From positions 2,790,001 to 2,854,000 of the forward strand of contig NZ_CP137761.1 in NCBI RefSeq assembly GCF_033449965.1: 64,000 nt of DNA, read 5' to 3'. A program made the position numbers and the translations under genes. This stretch comes from Bacillus sp. T3 (GTDB lineage Bacteria; Bacillota; Bacilli; Bacillales; Cytobacillaceae). The notes below the pieces were generated by a model. It made no database searches. It saw nothing but the letters and a program-made list of their open reading frames with translations, and was not told where the DNA came from. This document shows, piece by piece, positions 18,859-28,114 of this stretch. Within the stretch, counting starts at the first letter, position 1. Each line of letters opens with the position of its first letter.

Positions 18859-20172
18859 TTAATTTGTCCTTACTTTGCACGAAGCACCCCATTCCGGGTC
18901 GACCAATCCTGAAAAAGACCATGTTTTTCCTTGGTCCTGAGAAGTAAACTTCGCCAATACCTTTCCGCCCAAATAATCCCCATCTTGACCTTGATTCACT
19001 AACAAAGTACCTTCCGATCCATTAAAGGTAGGAATCTCAGCTACTTTGAAGAAGCCCTGATATTCTGCCGGTATCGGAACCTCTACGCGTTCCCAGTTTA
19101 CTCCACCGTCAGGAGTCCGATATAAATTTGGACTTGGAGGCTGTCCTTCATAGTTATATACACCAAAAGAGACAAACCCTAATTGATTGTTAATGAACCC
19201 TCCATCTGTTACTAAATTACTGGTGCCATCGACCGACCCAACGTTGTTCCAAGACTGACCACCATCGTTTGTTTTAAAAATAAAGTTTGCCTCCCAACTC
19301 ATTGTTTTATCCCCTGTAACGATGAGATAACCATCCTGAGCTGACGTGAATCCTAGTATTTGTAACCGCAAAGCCGGCAGCTGGTCCGAAACCAATACCT
19401 CATTCCAAGATTCCCCTTTATCCTTACTAATAAGAACGCTCAATCCTTTGTTAAGTACAAACGCAGTTATGTCCGGTGTAATCACATAGCTGTCATCAAC
19501 TAGTTCCGAAGTGTTGTATCCATCAAATAATAAATATTCGCTCGGAACAGGTACCACCCGCCACCTTTTACCCTTATCATAAGTAACCCTAAGCTTATTA
19601 TCCCGAATCTCATAATCAATGCTTTCCGATTGTTCCTCAATTCCGGCTTTCTTTCGATATTCCTCCATTGATTCAACAGGTGGCAATCCGATTTGAGTAT
19701 CAGTTATTCGTTCAATATTTGTTATTGTGTAGGTTAAGTTTTCAGCCTCCTTATTGATTGTCAGCTTCCAAACGATATTTGGAACCCTTCTATTTTCTCG
19801 CATTCTTCCCCAGCTGTAATCGATTTTTGGGGTCCCTTCAGGTAACCAAACATCAAAAACTACCGCAACAACAAAAGAGTTATCATCTCCCGATAACTTT
19901 GTAAATCTTGTAAAACCAGTACCAGCAATCGCCCCATCACTCTCTAGTTTTTTCATGAAATCGAATAAGATTCGGTAAGTAATGTCTTCTGGTTTTTGAT
20001 CATCTTCATATACTTGGCGGGTGTATGGGAGTTTGGTGTTTATATCTACCTTTTTTACCTCGACTGGTTTTGTATTTGGAATTTTAGTATCCTCATTATT
20101 CATTTGAAAAATAATGAAGGTAACGATAAATATAGAAGTAGAAATTAGTAACCAACCCTGTAATTTATTCAT
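18859..20172 (-). CDS. Asp-box (BNR/YCF48-like) repeat beta-propeller protein, membrane-anchored
   Basis: About 437 residues. An N-terminal hydrophobic helix (LQGWLLISTSIFIVTFIIFQM) anchors the protein, and the C-terminal half holds at least four Asp-box motifs of the S/T-x-D-x-G-x-x-W type: SKDKGESWNEV, TNDGGQSWNNV, TPDGGVNWERV and SQDQGKTWSFS. These mark a beta-propeller like that of sialidases or YCF48; no sialidase active site was recognised. The ATG at 20172 has AAGGATG upstream. The gene is 35 bp after the membrane protein gene at 20208 and probably in one operon with it. Confidence 0.7.
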   Translation of the reverse strand: MNKLQGWLLISTSIFIVTFIIFQMNNEDTKIPNTKPVEVKKVDINTKLPYTRQVYEDDQKPEDITYRILFDFMKKLESDGAIAGTGFTRFTKLSGDDNSFVVAVVFDVWLPEGTPKIDYSWGRMRENRRVPNIVWKLTINKEAENLTYTITNIERITDTQIGLPPVESMEEYRKKAGIEEQSESIDYEIRDNKLRVTYDKGKRWRVVPVPSEYLLFDGYNTSELVDDSYVITPDITAFVLNKGLSVLISKDKGESWNEVLVSDQLPALRLQILGFTSAQDGYLIVTGDKTMSWEANFIFKTNDGGQSWNNVGSVDGTSNLVTDGGFINNQLGFVSFGVYNYEGQPPSPNLYRTPDGGVNWERVEVPIPAEYQGFFKVAEIPTFNGSEGTLLVNQGQDGDYLGGKVLAKFTSQDQGKTWSFSGLVDPEWGASCKVRTN

Positions 20173-20207
20173 ATGAATCATCCTTCAATAATTTACTCAT
20201 TATTTGT

Positions 20208-21389
20208 CTAAACCGAAACATCATCTTCACGGTAAAACTGTCTATATACATAACGCTTTGGAATAATCAGATCCTCCTTGCCTGGAACATATAAGGAGAT
20301 TGATGGTCCTGAGTTTACCATATCAGGTGTGGAAGGAATATGTATTTTTCCCTTTTGATCTATAAAGCGAATCCCTTCCGAACTACTCCAAGTTCTTATT
20401 CCTTTATACAGGACAGCATAATTATCTTCATTCCAATCTTTTACTTCACTTTTGATAGGAATCAATTTCAGCATATTAATAACAATCGATAAATCATTGT
20501 TCGGATCGTAAACCGTTGTTCCTTGCCCATTCCAATCTTGTTTATGAACCTTTACCTTATTACCCTTTGTATAAATTAAATATCCTGATTGCAATTTTTG
20601 ATTTTGATCAAACCCGTAAATATACATATAAATTTCTGTGATCGTCCCGTCTTGTTCAAATTCTATTTCTAAGTTATTAGTCATTAAAAACGGTTCTAGT
20701 TCCATCTCTTCTTTTACAGAAGCTAGGATTCCATCGAGCTTCGTTGTATAAAAATTATCATTTTTCAGCTTTATTCCAGTATCTGTTTTTAACTCGTAAA
20801 TTTTCCAGGCTAATGCTCCATTAAAATTAACAGCATTTGAGCCAACATAATATACTCCCAAAAGGGTTGACAGTGAAATGAAAATAGCACTCCATTTCCA
20901 ATAGATTGGAAGAATGGGCTTAATACTATTAAAATATATTTTTATCTGTTCAAGAGACTGTTCTGTTTTCTTCGAAATGGGGATAAATGTTTCACCATGA
21001 AAGTAGAGAAAGTACCATTTTTTATTTTCCTTTATTTTTGTTAAACTTGCCAAGGGAAAATCATGACGGTCCGTGGAATTTCTTGAGACAATCACCAATT
21101 GCGTATCATTGATATCAATCTGACTGCCAACTTCGAATATATAATCTTTTTTCATATGCTTGCGATAAACAATAAAAATACGGATAAACATTATTAATAG
21201 CAGAAAACTGATTCCGATAAAGATCGGAATATTAGTTTTCAATTGTCCAATTTTTGTAATTGTGTACAATACCTTCCACAACATTACATAAAGAAGTAGG
21301 ATTATCAGGCTACTTTTTCTTCCAAAAATTAAATCCAATAGTATCAGTCTTCTATATAATTTTTTTGTCAATTTATTTTCAATTACCAT
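20208..21389 (-). CDS. Hypothetical membrane protein
   Basis: Not recognised. About 393 residues, with two or three hydrophobic helices near the N-terminus (residues 20-75) and another near 165-185, then a soluble C-terminal domain of about 200 residues with many Tyr, Asp and Lys. AAGGG eight bases upstream of the ATG at 21389 favours that start over the TTG at 21419. It is paired with the Asp-box protein gene downstream, so the two may act together at the cell surface (inference). Confidence 0.6.
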   Translation of the reverse strand: MVIENKLTKKLYRRLILLDLIFGRKSSLIILLLYVMLWKVLYTITKIGQLKTNIPIFIGISFLLLIMFIRIFIVYRKHMKKDYIFEVGSQIDINDTQLVIVSRNSTDRHDFPLASLTKIKENKKWYFLYFHGETFIPISKKTEQSLEQIKIYFNSIKPILPIYWKWSAIFISLSTLLGVYYVGSNAVNFNGALAWKIYELKTDTGIKLKNDNFYTTKLDGILASVKEEMELEPFLMTNNLEIEFEQDGTITEIYMYIYGFDQNQKLQSGYLIYTKGNKVKVHKQDWNGQGTTVYDPNNDLSIVINMLKLIPIKSEVKDWNEDNYAVLYKGIRTWSSSEGIRFIDQKGKIHIPSTPDMVNSGPSISLYVPGKEDLIIPKRYVYRQFYREDDVSV

Positions 21390-21714
21390 TCTAATTACCC
21401 TTTCCCTCGATTTTTTCAATCATTCAATCCTTATCGCCTTCCTGAAATCCAAATTTTTCCCATTTCTATCGTAACATAAATAGAATCATTTGTCGGGAGT
21501 GGGCTCCTTAACATAGCACTGTTAGATACTAGATTCATTAGCAGAACAGGCCTTATTCCATTAATGGTTAAAACATAAAGAAAGAACACAATTCTAGCTG
21601 TAGAATCACGCTCTTTATGGGGTAACTAAAATATTTATCTCAATAGCAAAATCAATTAATTCTGCCTTCATTAACTCTCCTTTATTTAGCATTTGATGTG
21701 CCTTTGCTAAAAAT
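21390..21714. other. Intergenic stretch downstream of the DUF421 gene
   Basis: No clear gene. A 34-codon open frame (21615-21719, minus strand, GTG start overlapping the end of the DUF421 gene) reads MKFLAKAHQMLNKGELMKAE but has no ribosome site. It could be a small coupled gene or a relic. Confidence 0.3.
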
Positions 21715-21715
21715 T

Positions 21716-22324
21716 TCACATCAGATAATCTGGATTATCTTGTGGACCTCCATCTTTAATTTCCTCAAAAATATTTCCTTTTTCTTGAGAAGTGGTTTGT
21801 GTTGTGTTTTGTGCCACACCTGGGATTAATGGAAAATACAACTCAACTAGTTTCTTGAACTCTCCGACAGTTAATGGTTTCGCATTTTCATTTAGTTCGT
21901 ACCCAATAAGTCCATTCGGTTCAATCGTTGCTATTTTGACATCTCCAATATTCGCTATACCATGATTTCGCAATCTCATTTCCAATTGGTCAACGGTTAA
22001 TCGTAATTTTTTAAGATTCTCAGTATTTAATGTACCGTTTTCAATCACTATTTTAGCTTTACCGGTGATGAATTTTTCAAAAAAATTAAATTTAACTTCT
22101 AATACTTCAATCAGAATACTTGAAATGACAAAAATGGCAGCCCCTAAAACAGCCTTTATTACACTTTTTTCTACAATAGGTTGCACGATAATTGTTCCAA
22201 TTGAGATCATAACGATTGTTTGAGCAAGGGTCATTTGGGATATTGATTTTCTTCCCGCCAATCTCAAAAGCAATATTCCAGATACAATTAATAAAAATGA
22301 CTGCCAGATAAAGGACATATCCAT
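21716..22324 (-). CDS. DUF421 (YetF-like) membrane protein
   Basis: YetF/YrbG/YdfR family, about 202 residues. Three N-terminal membrane helices are followed by a soluble domain with the family motif GKAKIVIENGTLNTENLKKLRLTVDQLEMRLRNHGI and then IGDVKIATIEPNGLIGYE. Function is unknown; several Bacillus paralogues are expressed under stress or in spores. TTGGAGG ahead of the ATG at 22324 sets the start; the longer frame runs through this site. Confidence 0.85.
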   Translation of the reverse strand: MDMSFIWQSFLLIVSGILLLRLAGRKSISQMTLAQTIVMISIGTIIVQPIVEKSVIKAVLGAAIFVISSILIEVLEVKFNFFEKFITGKAKIVIENGTLNTENLKKLRLTVDQLEMRLRNHGIANIGDVKIATIEPNGLIGYELNENAKPLTVGEFKKLVELYFPLIPGVAQNTTQTTSQEKGNIFEEIKDGGPQDNPDYLM

Positions 22325-22577
22325 ATTTTCAACCTCCAAAACAAGCTATTCAACTGAGCTGAAAGATCACTTTCTATGACCCACACTTATGAATTTTCGT
22401 AATTGAACTTCTGCTGAATTTATGATTCCTTTTGCATTCAATAGTTCACATAATAATGAGCATTTATATTATTTCCTCAGCTTTTTAAATTATTTTAGAT
22501 CTTAACTTAATTAGTCTGATTCGATATAGAATAATCGTAATCATAATCAGCAAAATAAGTTTAAGGATGTGAGTAAA

Positions 22578-23006
22578 ATGCAGAATGAAATAATCGTTGA
22601 GGAATTGAATACGTTACTGAGAGGAACCTACATGGGAGTACGGGCACTTGAGCACCATATTCATCAGCTCGATAATGCAGATTTGAGGCAGTATTTCCAA
22701 TCTATACAACAAGAGGCAAAGCAGAATGCATCCAAATTAGCTGAGCGAATTCAAAATCTAGGAGGAATGCCTGCCGATGATGAAGGGATTTCCGGTTCAA
22801 TGCACAGCTTCATGCACAAAGTAATGCTTCCTCATGATAATAGGAAAATCATTGAGGATGCTTTAAAAGGCATGGATAACTATGGTGTAGATTATTCAGA
22901 GGAACTTGTAAGAGGAGATTTAGATGCAGAGAGCAAACGAATTGTTGAAGATGTAATAAACACCAACCGTAGACATGTTGAAAAGTTACGGGAACTACTT
23001 CATTAA
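22578..23006 (+). CDS. DUF2383 (PA2169-like) four-helix-bundle protein
   Basis: Ferritin-like four-helix protein of the DUF2383/PA2169 family, about 142 residues, with IVEELNTLLRGTYMGVRALEHHIHQL in the first helix. Function is unknown; members may bind metal through conserved His and Glu. The ATG at 22578 is preceded by AAGGATG; an in-frame GTG nine bases earlier is too close to it. The gene stands alone, with a hairpin at 23015. Confidence 0.75.
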   Translation: MQNEIIVEELNTLLRGTYMGVRALEHHIHQLDNADLRQYFQSIQQEAKQNASKLAERIQNLGGMPADDEGISGSMHSFMHKVMLPHDNRKIIEDALKGMDNYGVDYSEELVRGDLDAESKRIVEDVINTNRRHVEKLRELLH

Positions 23007-23014
23007 ACGTGCAA

Positions 23015-23040
23015 GGACCATCAAAGCCAGTTGATGGTCC
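23015..23040. terminator. Hairpin between convergent genes
   Basis: GGACCATCAA and TTGATGGTCC form a perfect 10-bp stem; the following T-run is weak. Confidence 0.55.
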
Positions 23041-23044
23041 CACT

Positions 23045-23130
23045 TTATTCTCACCGATAGCTATTAAATCAAATGAAAAAGCTTCTTCCTGTTCATATAT
23101 CCCTTGATTCATCGTTCTAATTCTTTGATT
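23045..23130 (-). pseudogene. Relic of an SMI1/KNR4-family gene
   Basis: A minus-strand stretch reads MNQGIYEQEEAFSFDLIAIG, then EN. It aligns with QNLDQREEALSNDLIAIGEN inside the intact SMI1/KNR4-DUF4241 protein at 55526-56476. Only about 28 codons are left and no start or rest of the gene is found. This points to a decayed copy of an immunity-type gene. Confidence 0.5.
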
Positions 23131-23134
23131 ACCA

Positions 23135-24247
23135 TTAACACCCTGCCGGTTTGAACTCAGCAGTTATCGTTTGATGACCTTGATTCTGTTCATATTCTTG
23201 CTGTTGCTCAAGCTTGAATTTTTCTAAAATTGGTAGATCATTCGTTGAGAAAAGATAACTTTCCACTGTTGCCACATGTTCGTGCCAAGCCCAGTTGGGA
23301 ACAACAAAGTAATCCCCTTTTGACCAATCAAATCGAACTCCGTTAATGATCGTGTACCCCGATCCTTCATGAACGTGATAGATTGAAGCATGAGTATGTC
23401 GATGCGCCTTACCTTTAAATCCGGCTGGGAGCATTTGCATCCAAGCAGCAATGGTTGGACAGGCTGTTTCGCCATTAGAAGGATTGATATATTCAACAGC
23501 ATAGCCATCGTGTAGATCTGGGTCATAGTTTGATAAACCTTTTAGAGCAGCTTCCGTACCTACCCATTTAAAGGCGGCAAGCGGAGCCTTTTTAAAATAT
23601 CGATCAGAAATCGGACGAACCATCCCACCTTGATAATGCCCTGCCGAATAATTATCTGGAACCTTTGGCTGCTCAATTTTTTCAGGATACGGTTCGAAGA
23701 AGGTGCCACCAAGATAGTAAACGGTTGGGATATCAAGACAATCCATCCAAATCATTGGTTTGTCGCCAGGATGACCATGACCGTGCCAAAGCCCGCCTGG
23801 TGTGGTTAAGAAGTCCCCTCGTTCCATATAAATGCGTTCACCTTGAACAATCGTGTAAGCCCCTTCTCCTTCCATGATAAAACGAAGGGCGTTTTGGACG
23901 TGGCGGTGTGATGGTGCCGTTTCCCCAGGTAAAATAAGCTGAACAGCAGCATAAAGTGTTTGGGTAGTAGATGCCCAGCCCCACGGTTTTCGATAGTTGA
24001 GCCCTGGATTTTGCAAATATATGGCTCGACGTTCTCCACCTCTTTCAGGAGTAAAAATTTCTGTGGCTTCCATTAATTTATTTTGCAATAGTTCATATTT
24101 CCATAGATATGCTTGTGCATGTGGCTCAGGCGTATGCTTCATTAAATCGGGAATGGCATTCCATAATGGCCCCAAATTGTATTGCTCAAGGTCGCGATTG
24201 AAATCTTGGACAAGCTTACTATCATAAAATTCAAGTTTTTCAGCCAT
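23135..24247 (-). CDS. Gentisate 1,2-dioxygenase (copy 1)
   Basis: Iron(II) dioxygenase that opens the gentisate ring to maleylpyruvate, 370 residues, cytoplasmic. It has the two cupin domains of the family. The metal site is in the first: APSHRHVQNALRF (His114, His116) and GGLWHGHGH (His155 region); the second has GKAHRHTHASIYHVHEGSGY and VVPNWAWHEHV. Length and the ERRAIYLQNPGL motif fit gentisate dioxygenases. It is the last gene of the unit FAH hydrolase - DinB - dioxygenase. A paralogue lies at 32182. AAAGGAG precedes the ATG. Confidence 0.92.
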   Translation of the reverse strand: MAEKLEFYDSKLVQDFNRDLEQYNLGPLWNAIPDLMKHTPEPHAQAYLWKYELLQNKLMEATEIFTPERGGERRAIYLQNPGLNYRKPWGWASTTQTLYAAVQLILPGETAPSHRHVQNALRFIMEGEGAYTIVQGERIYMERGDFLTTPGGLWHGHGHPGDKPMIWMDCLDIPTVYYLGGTFFEPYPEKIEQPKVPDNYSAGHYQGGMVRPISDRYFKKAPLAAFKWVGTEAALKGLSNYDPDLHDGYAVEYINPSNGETACPTIAAWMQMLPAGFKGKAHRHTHASIYHVHEGSGYTIINGVRFDWSKGDYFVVPNWAWHEHVATVESYLFSTNDLPILEKFKLEQQQEYEQNQGHQTITAEFKPAGC

Positions 24248-24310
24248 ATGTTTTACTCCTTTGCTCTCTTTAGGATAATGAAACTTCTCTCAGTACGGAT
24301 TAACTGCCCG

Positions 24311-24804
24311 TTAATCTGCAATAAATTTGACTAAGTTCCGCTGGATTTGTCCGTAATGCTTGATCACATGCTCGACTAGCAAGTGATCAACAATAAAGGA
24401 TATTGGTTTCATTCCAAAGCGTGGATTTCGGCTTGGCGCTTCTACCTTTAAAAAGTCTTCATCAAGCTTAGTTAGGGTCATTTCCACTTGTTTTTTTATA
24501 ATGTTCAGTTCATCAAGAACCTCGGTAATCGTGCGGGTTTCTGTATTTGAAACAGCTTCAAGTCGGTCATAATCTTGTAAACCCCTCCCCAGACGTTCCC
24601 AGGCGAAGCTAAAAGCATTTCAATCTCAGTCAACCAATAGGGAACTGCCTCTGCGACATGGCAAACAATTTGCATTATAGACCATTCTTCCGATGACGGT
24701 TTCCATAGGATTACCTCTTGGTTTAAGTCCTGGACCTCATCTATAATTTGGTCAATCGCTTGGTTAATTTGTTCAATGGATTTATGAATAATGGTTTGCG
24801 TCAT
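24311..24804 (-). CDS. DinB-family protein, probable thiol-dependent maleylpyruvate isomerase; frameshifted as given
   Basis: DinB/MDMPI-superfamily four-helix protein. Restored, it has about 164 residues with the three-histidine metal site: WSIMQIVCHVAEAVPYWLTE, and VDHLLVEHVIKHYGQIQRNL with the H-x3-H pair near the C-terminus. The frame breaks in the GGGGAGGGG run at 24582-24590: one base is missing after VWG, and the DinB sequence LQDYDRLEAVSNTETRTITEV goes on in the next frame to 24311. The ATG overlaps the stop of the FAH gene (TAATG), so translation is coupled. Placed between a FAH hydrolase and gentisate dioxygenase it fills the isomerase step; bacillithiol would be the cofactor in this group (inference). 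Confidence 0.7.
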
Positions 24805-25751
24805 TATACTAATACCTCCGCAGTTTGCTTTACTCGATTTTCTAAAGCACCAATCTTGGCAATTTCAATTTTTACAACATCGCCATCCTTAAGGAATACT
24901 TGAGGATTTCTAGCAACTCCAACTCCTCCAGGTGTCCCTGTGAGAATGACATCACCTGGTTCAAGTGTCATCAAGCCGGATAGAAACTCAACTAAATACT
25001 GCACCGAGAAAACCAGATTGGCTGTATTGGATTGTTGACGAACCTCACCGTTAACAGTTAATGTCACCTCAAGCCCTGATGGATTTTCTAGTTCATCCGC
25101 GGTGATGAGCCATGGACCCATTGGAGCACTTCCATCCACCGTTTTCCCTTGCAGCCATTGGATCGTTCTACGCTGGATGTCGCGGTATGTAACATCATTT
25201 ACGATTGTATAGCCTGCTACATAATCAAGTGCATCAGCTTGTGAAACATTCCTTGCTCGCTTGCCAATAACAAACGCAAATTCCGCTTCATAATCTAGTT
25301 GTTCAGAAACAGGGTAAAATGGGATATCCTCCTCTGGTCCAATCACCGTATTGGCAAACTTTGCAAATACAACTGGAACTTCAGGTAATTCTCTGTTCAT
25401 TTCTAAAATATGCTCGCGATAATTGTGACCTACGCAAATCATTTTCCCTGGGTTTGGTACTGGAGCATTTACCTTCACAGTATCTTTTTGGTGAACAAGT
25501 TCTTTTCCGTTATATTTTTGTTTTTCTAATGCAAAAGAAATGGCTTTCTTCGCTTCCACTAAGCTTTCTTTTCCGCCTTGCAATAAACCAACTACATCAA
25601 CCGGAACATATGCCTCGGCAATTTGCTGCGCTCTCAATTTTCCTTCTGATTCTAATAGAGCTTGATAAGCAAGATGTAAGTCCACTACTTGATTGTCGAT
25701 AATGGCGCCTGCCCGAGAAACACCTGCTTTTGTAAAAGTAATAAGTTTCAT
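24804..25751 (-). CDS. Fumarylacetoacetate hydrolase-family protein, probable fumarylpyruvate hydrolase (copy 1)
   Basis: FAH-family C-C hydrolase of about 315 residues, expected to split fumarylpyruvate into fumarate and pyruvate at the end of the gentisate route. Metal ligands are in YEAEFAFVIGKRARNV and VNDVTYRDIQRR; ILTGTPGGVGVARNPQ is the C-terminal family signature. The ATG at 25751 is spaced seven bases from AAGGGG; the ATG two codons upstream is too close to it. First gene of the operon with the DinB protein and gentisate dioxygenase. A 17-bp motif at 25875 lies in its promoter region. Confidence 0.88.
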   Translation of the reverse strand: MKLITFTKAGVSRAGAIIDNQVVDLHLAYQALLESEGKLRAQQIAEAYVPVDVVGLLQGGKESLVEAKKAISFALEKQKYNGKELVHQKDTVKVNAPVPNPGKMICVGHNYREHILEMNRELPEVPVVFAKFANTVIGPEEDIPFYPVSEQLDYEAEFAFVIGKRARNVSQADALDYVAGYTIVNDVTYRDIQRRTIQWLQGKTVDGSAPMGPWLITADELENPSGLEVTLTVNGEVRQQSNTANLVFSVQYLVEFLSGLMTLEPGDVILTGTPGGVGVARNPQVFLKDGDVVKIEIAKIGALENRVKQTAEVLV

Positions 25752-25874
25752 TGCCATTCCCCTTTCGATCCATTCCGTTTTGATTTTTTCAGATAAAGAT
25801 GAATATTTTTATCTGTAAATTACGAATATTATGCATTTATAATATCAACGATGGTTTTTTATAAAAACGAGATT

Positions 25875-25891
25875 GTTCTTCTATATGGAAC
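25875..25891. promoter_or_regulatory. Shared 17-bp operator-like motif, copy 1
   Basis: GTTCTTCTATATGGAAC, 124 bp upstream of the FAH/DinB/gentisate dioxygenase operon. Nearly the same motif lies at 31081 and 45232. The outer GTTC/GAAC arms are inverted. A target of one of the IclR proteins is likely (inference). Confidence 0.6.
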
Positions 25892-25992
25892 TGTCGAAAA
25901 AAATTTAAAAAATGTCTCGGTTTTAATGGCAATTTAACACAGGCCATTCCTAGAAAACGTATTAGTCTCTTCCAATGTTTAGTCAAAACAGA

Positions 25993-26026
25993 AAAGCATG
26001 AATAGAAACATATCTATTCATGCTTT
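25993..26026 (-). terminator. Terminator after the iclR gene
   Basis: AAAGCATGAATAG and CTATTCATGCTTT form a perfect 13-bp stem; on the minus strand TTTTCTGTTTTG follows. It isolates the iclR gene from the gentisate operon downstream. Confidence 0.8.
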
Positions 26027-26050
26027 CATCAACACTTCAATTTAATTTCA

Positions 26051-26839
26051 TTACTTCCTAACCAAATTGTAATTCAAACCTTTCTTCTTTCGCTTTTTAA
26101 CAATTTCAGATAAGTTTTGTCCGGCCGTTTTTACTTCCTCAATCATCCACTGTTTTTTCTTAAGACGCTGCACTGGTCCAACAATGGAAACAGCAGCTAT
26201 TACCCGCTCCTGATTATCCCAAACAGGGGCACCAATCGATATATAATCTTCGCAATATTCCTGTACACAAATCGCATATTTCTGCCGTTTAATTTCTGTT
26301 AGTCTCTTCTCTAATTCCTCTCGTGTTCCAACCGTTTTAGAAGTATATTGTTCAAGTTTGTTAGGTACTAATTTAGCAATGGTTTCTTCATTTTGAAATG
26401 CTAGCACAACTTGCCCACTACAAGTACAATGAATGGGCAGGCGCATCCCAATGTGAACAGCAGGTTTTACAGGATTTTCAGATTCAATTTTTTGTAAATA
26501 GATCATGTTAGTTCCTTCTAAAATCCCAAGCAGGGCTGTTTCTCCTGTTCTTTCCGTCAGTAAATTTAAAATTGGGATAGACTCGTTGATGATCGGTAAT
26601 TGATAGTTTACGATATTGGTTAATGCTAATATTGAGGTTCCTAAGCTATAGCGGTTTGTTTGCGCGTCTTTATGAACAAATCCTTCACTGCCCATGGAGA
26701 GCATTAATCGATGAACTGCACTCTTACTTAACCCTAAAATTTTGGCCATTTCGGTTACACCGAGCTCAGGATTATCCATTGAAAAGCACTTTAAAATCGC
26801 TAAAGCATTTGCTAATGATGAGGACCTTTCCTTTTTCAA
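26051..26839 (-). CDS. IclR-family transcriptional regulator (copy 1)
   Basis: IclR-type regulator, 262 residues. N-terminal winged helix at about residues 8-60 (LGVTEMAKILGLSKSAVHRLMLSMGSEGFV) and a C-terminal effector domain (HIGMRLPIHCTCSGQVVLAF, then SIGAPVWDNQERVIAAVSIVGP). The start is a TTG at 26839, preceded by GGGGGAGG. IclR proteins often control aromatic-acid operons in response to a pathway metabolite. It lies between the gentisate operon and the thiolase gene, on the same strand as both. Confidence 0.88.
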   Translation of the reverse strand: MKKERSSSLANALAILKCFSMDNPELGVTEMAKILGLSKSAVHRLMLSMGSEGFVHKDAQTNRYSLGTSILALTNIVNYQLPIINESIPILNLLTERTGETALLGILEGTNMIYLQKIESENPVKPAVHIGMRLPIHCTCSGQVVLAFQNEETIAKLVPNKLEQYTSKTVGTREELEKRLTEIKRQKYAICVQEYCEDYISIGAPVWDNQERVIAAVSIVGPVQRLKKKQWMIEEVKTAGQNLSEIVKKRKKKGLNYNLVRK

Positions 26840-26938
26840 GCTTCCTCCCCCTAATTCCTAAAAGCATTTATCTAGCCCGTTTATCTTACTTCCTAGAAGA
26901 GAATTAGAACCAACCCATTGGATTGGTTCTATCCTAAT

Positions 26939-28114
26939 TTATAAGCGCTCCCAAATCGAGGCAATTCCTTGTCCTCCACCGATACAAACAGCAGATGCAC
27001 CGTATTTCGCATTGCGTCTTACTAATTCATATGCAAGTGTTAAGGTGATACGGGTTCCACTTGCAGCAAGTGGATGGCCTAAAGCAACAGCTCCGCCATT
27101 AACATTGCCAATTTCCGGGTCGAACCCTAACTCTTTTTGACAGGCTAGGTATTGAGCTGAGAAAGCTTCATTTATTTCGATTAAATCTAAATCCTCTATT
27201 TTAAGCTTTGCTTTTTTCAACGCATTTTGAATTGCCAGAACCTGTCCAATGCCCATATATTTCGGCTCAACCCCTACAACATCCCATGAAACAAGGCGAG
27301 CGATTGGCTTTAGACCTTTTTCTTCTGCATAATCGCTGGTGGTGATAATCATTGCTGCTGCACCATCTACCATCCCACTTGCATTCCCAGGTGTGACAAC
27401 ACCATTCTCAACAAAACGTGCTTTTAATTTACCAAGTTGTTCCATGCTTGTGTTTCTAATATGTTCATCTTTATCAATTACTTTATCGCCTTTTCGGCTT
27501 GAAATCGTAACAGGAACAATCTCCTGTTGGAAATACCCTTTTTCCGTTGCAGCTATAGCCCGCTCATGGCTTGATAGTGCATGGGTGTCAGCCTCTTCAC
27601 GAGAAATGCCATACTTTTTTGCGATATTTTCTGCAGTATCTGCCATAGTACATTCGCCTACTGTGTCATATAAACCATCAAATACCCAGTCTTCAATGAC
27701 AGGACCACCTAGCTTGCTCCCCCATCTCATCCCTGCAATTACATGTGGGACATTGCTCATACTTTCCGTTCCGCCAACAAGTACAACCTTAGCTTCCCCT
27801 GTCATGATATACCGAGCTCCCGTTAAGATCGCCTCTATTCCACTACCGCATAATCGATTAATCGTTATTGCCGGAACATGAATGGGTAGACCCGCCTTTA
27901 AGGCAACATGTCGGGCAAGAAGATGGGCATCTTTACTAGATTGCTGGACATTGGCGAATACTACCTGATCAATTTCCTCAGGATTTAGCTTTGCTTTACG
28001 AATCGCTCCACGTGCAGCTTCTACCCCTAAATCTGTAGCAGAAATTGAGCGAAAAGTTTCCGCTATTTCCGTAAACGCTGTGCGAGCTCCCTCTACTAAA
28101 ACGATGTTAGTCAT
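26939..28114 (-). CDS. Thiolase (acetyl-CoA C-acyltransferase)
   Basis: Type I thiolase that splits a 3-oxoacyl-CoA with CoA, 391 residues. Active-site residues are seen: the nucleophilic cysteine in INRLCGSGIEAI (about residue 89), GNVNGGAVALGHPLAASGTR with the catalytic histidine, and the C-terminal SAVCIGGGQGIASIWERL. It is the last step of the beta-oxidation set in this island, with ligase, dehydrogenases and hydratase at 33-39 kb. It starts a unit that includes the IclR gene downstream and is divergent from the second iclR gene. GGGGATGG precedes the ATG. Confidence 0.92.
   Translation of the reverse strand: MTNIVLVEGARTAFTEIAETFRSISATDLGVEAARGAIRKAKLNPEEIDQVVFANVQQSSKDAHLLARHVALKAGLPIHVPAITINRLCGSGIEAILTGARYIMTGEAKVVLVGGTESMSNVPHVIAGMRWGSKLGGPVIEDWVFDGLYDTVGECTMADTAENIAKKYGISREEADTHALSSHERAIAATEKGYFQQEIVPVTISSRKGDKVIDKDEHIRNTSMEQLGKLKARFVENGVVTPGNASGMVDGAAAMIITTSDYAEEKGLKPIARLVSWDVVGVEPKYMGIGQVLAIQNALKKAKLKIEDLDLIEINEAFSAQYLACQKELGFDPEIGNVNGGAVALGHPLAASGTRITLTLAYELVRRNAKYGASAVCIGGGQGIASIWERL

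Noticed and set aside
27339..27881. Plus-strand open frame of 180 codons
   Set aside because: Antisense shadow of the thiolase gene; low-complexity Ser/Pro-rich translation and no ribosome site.
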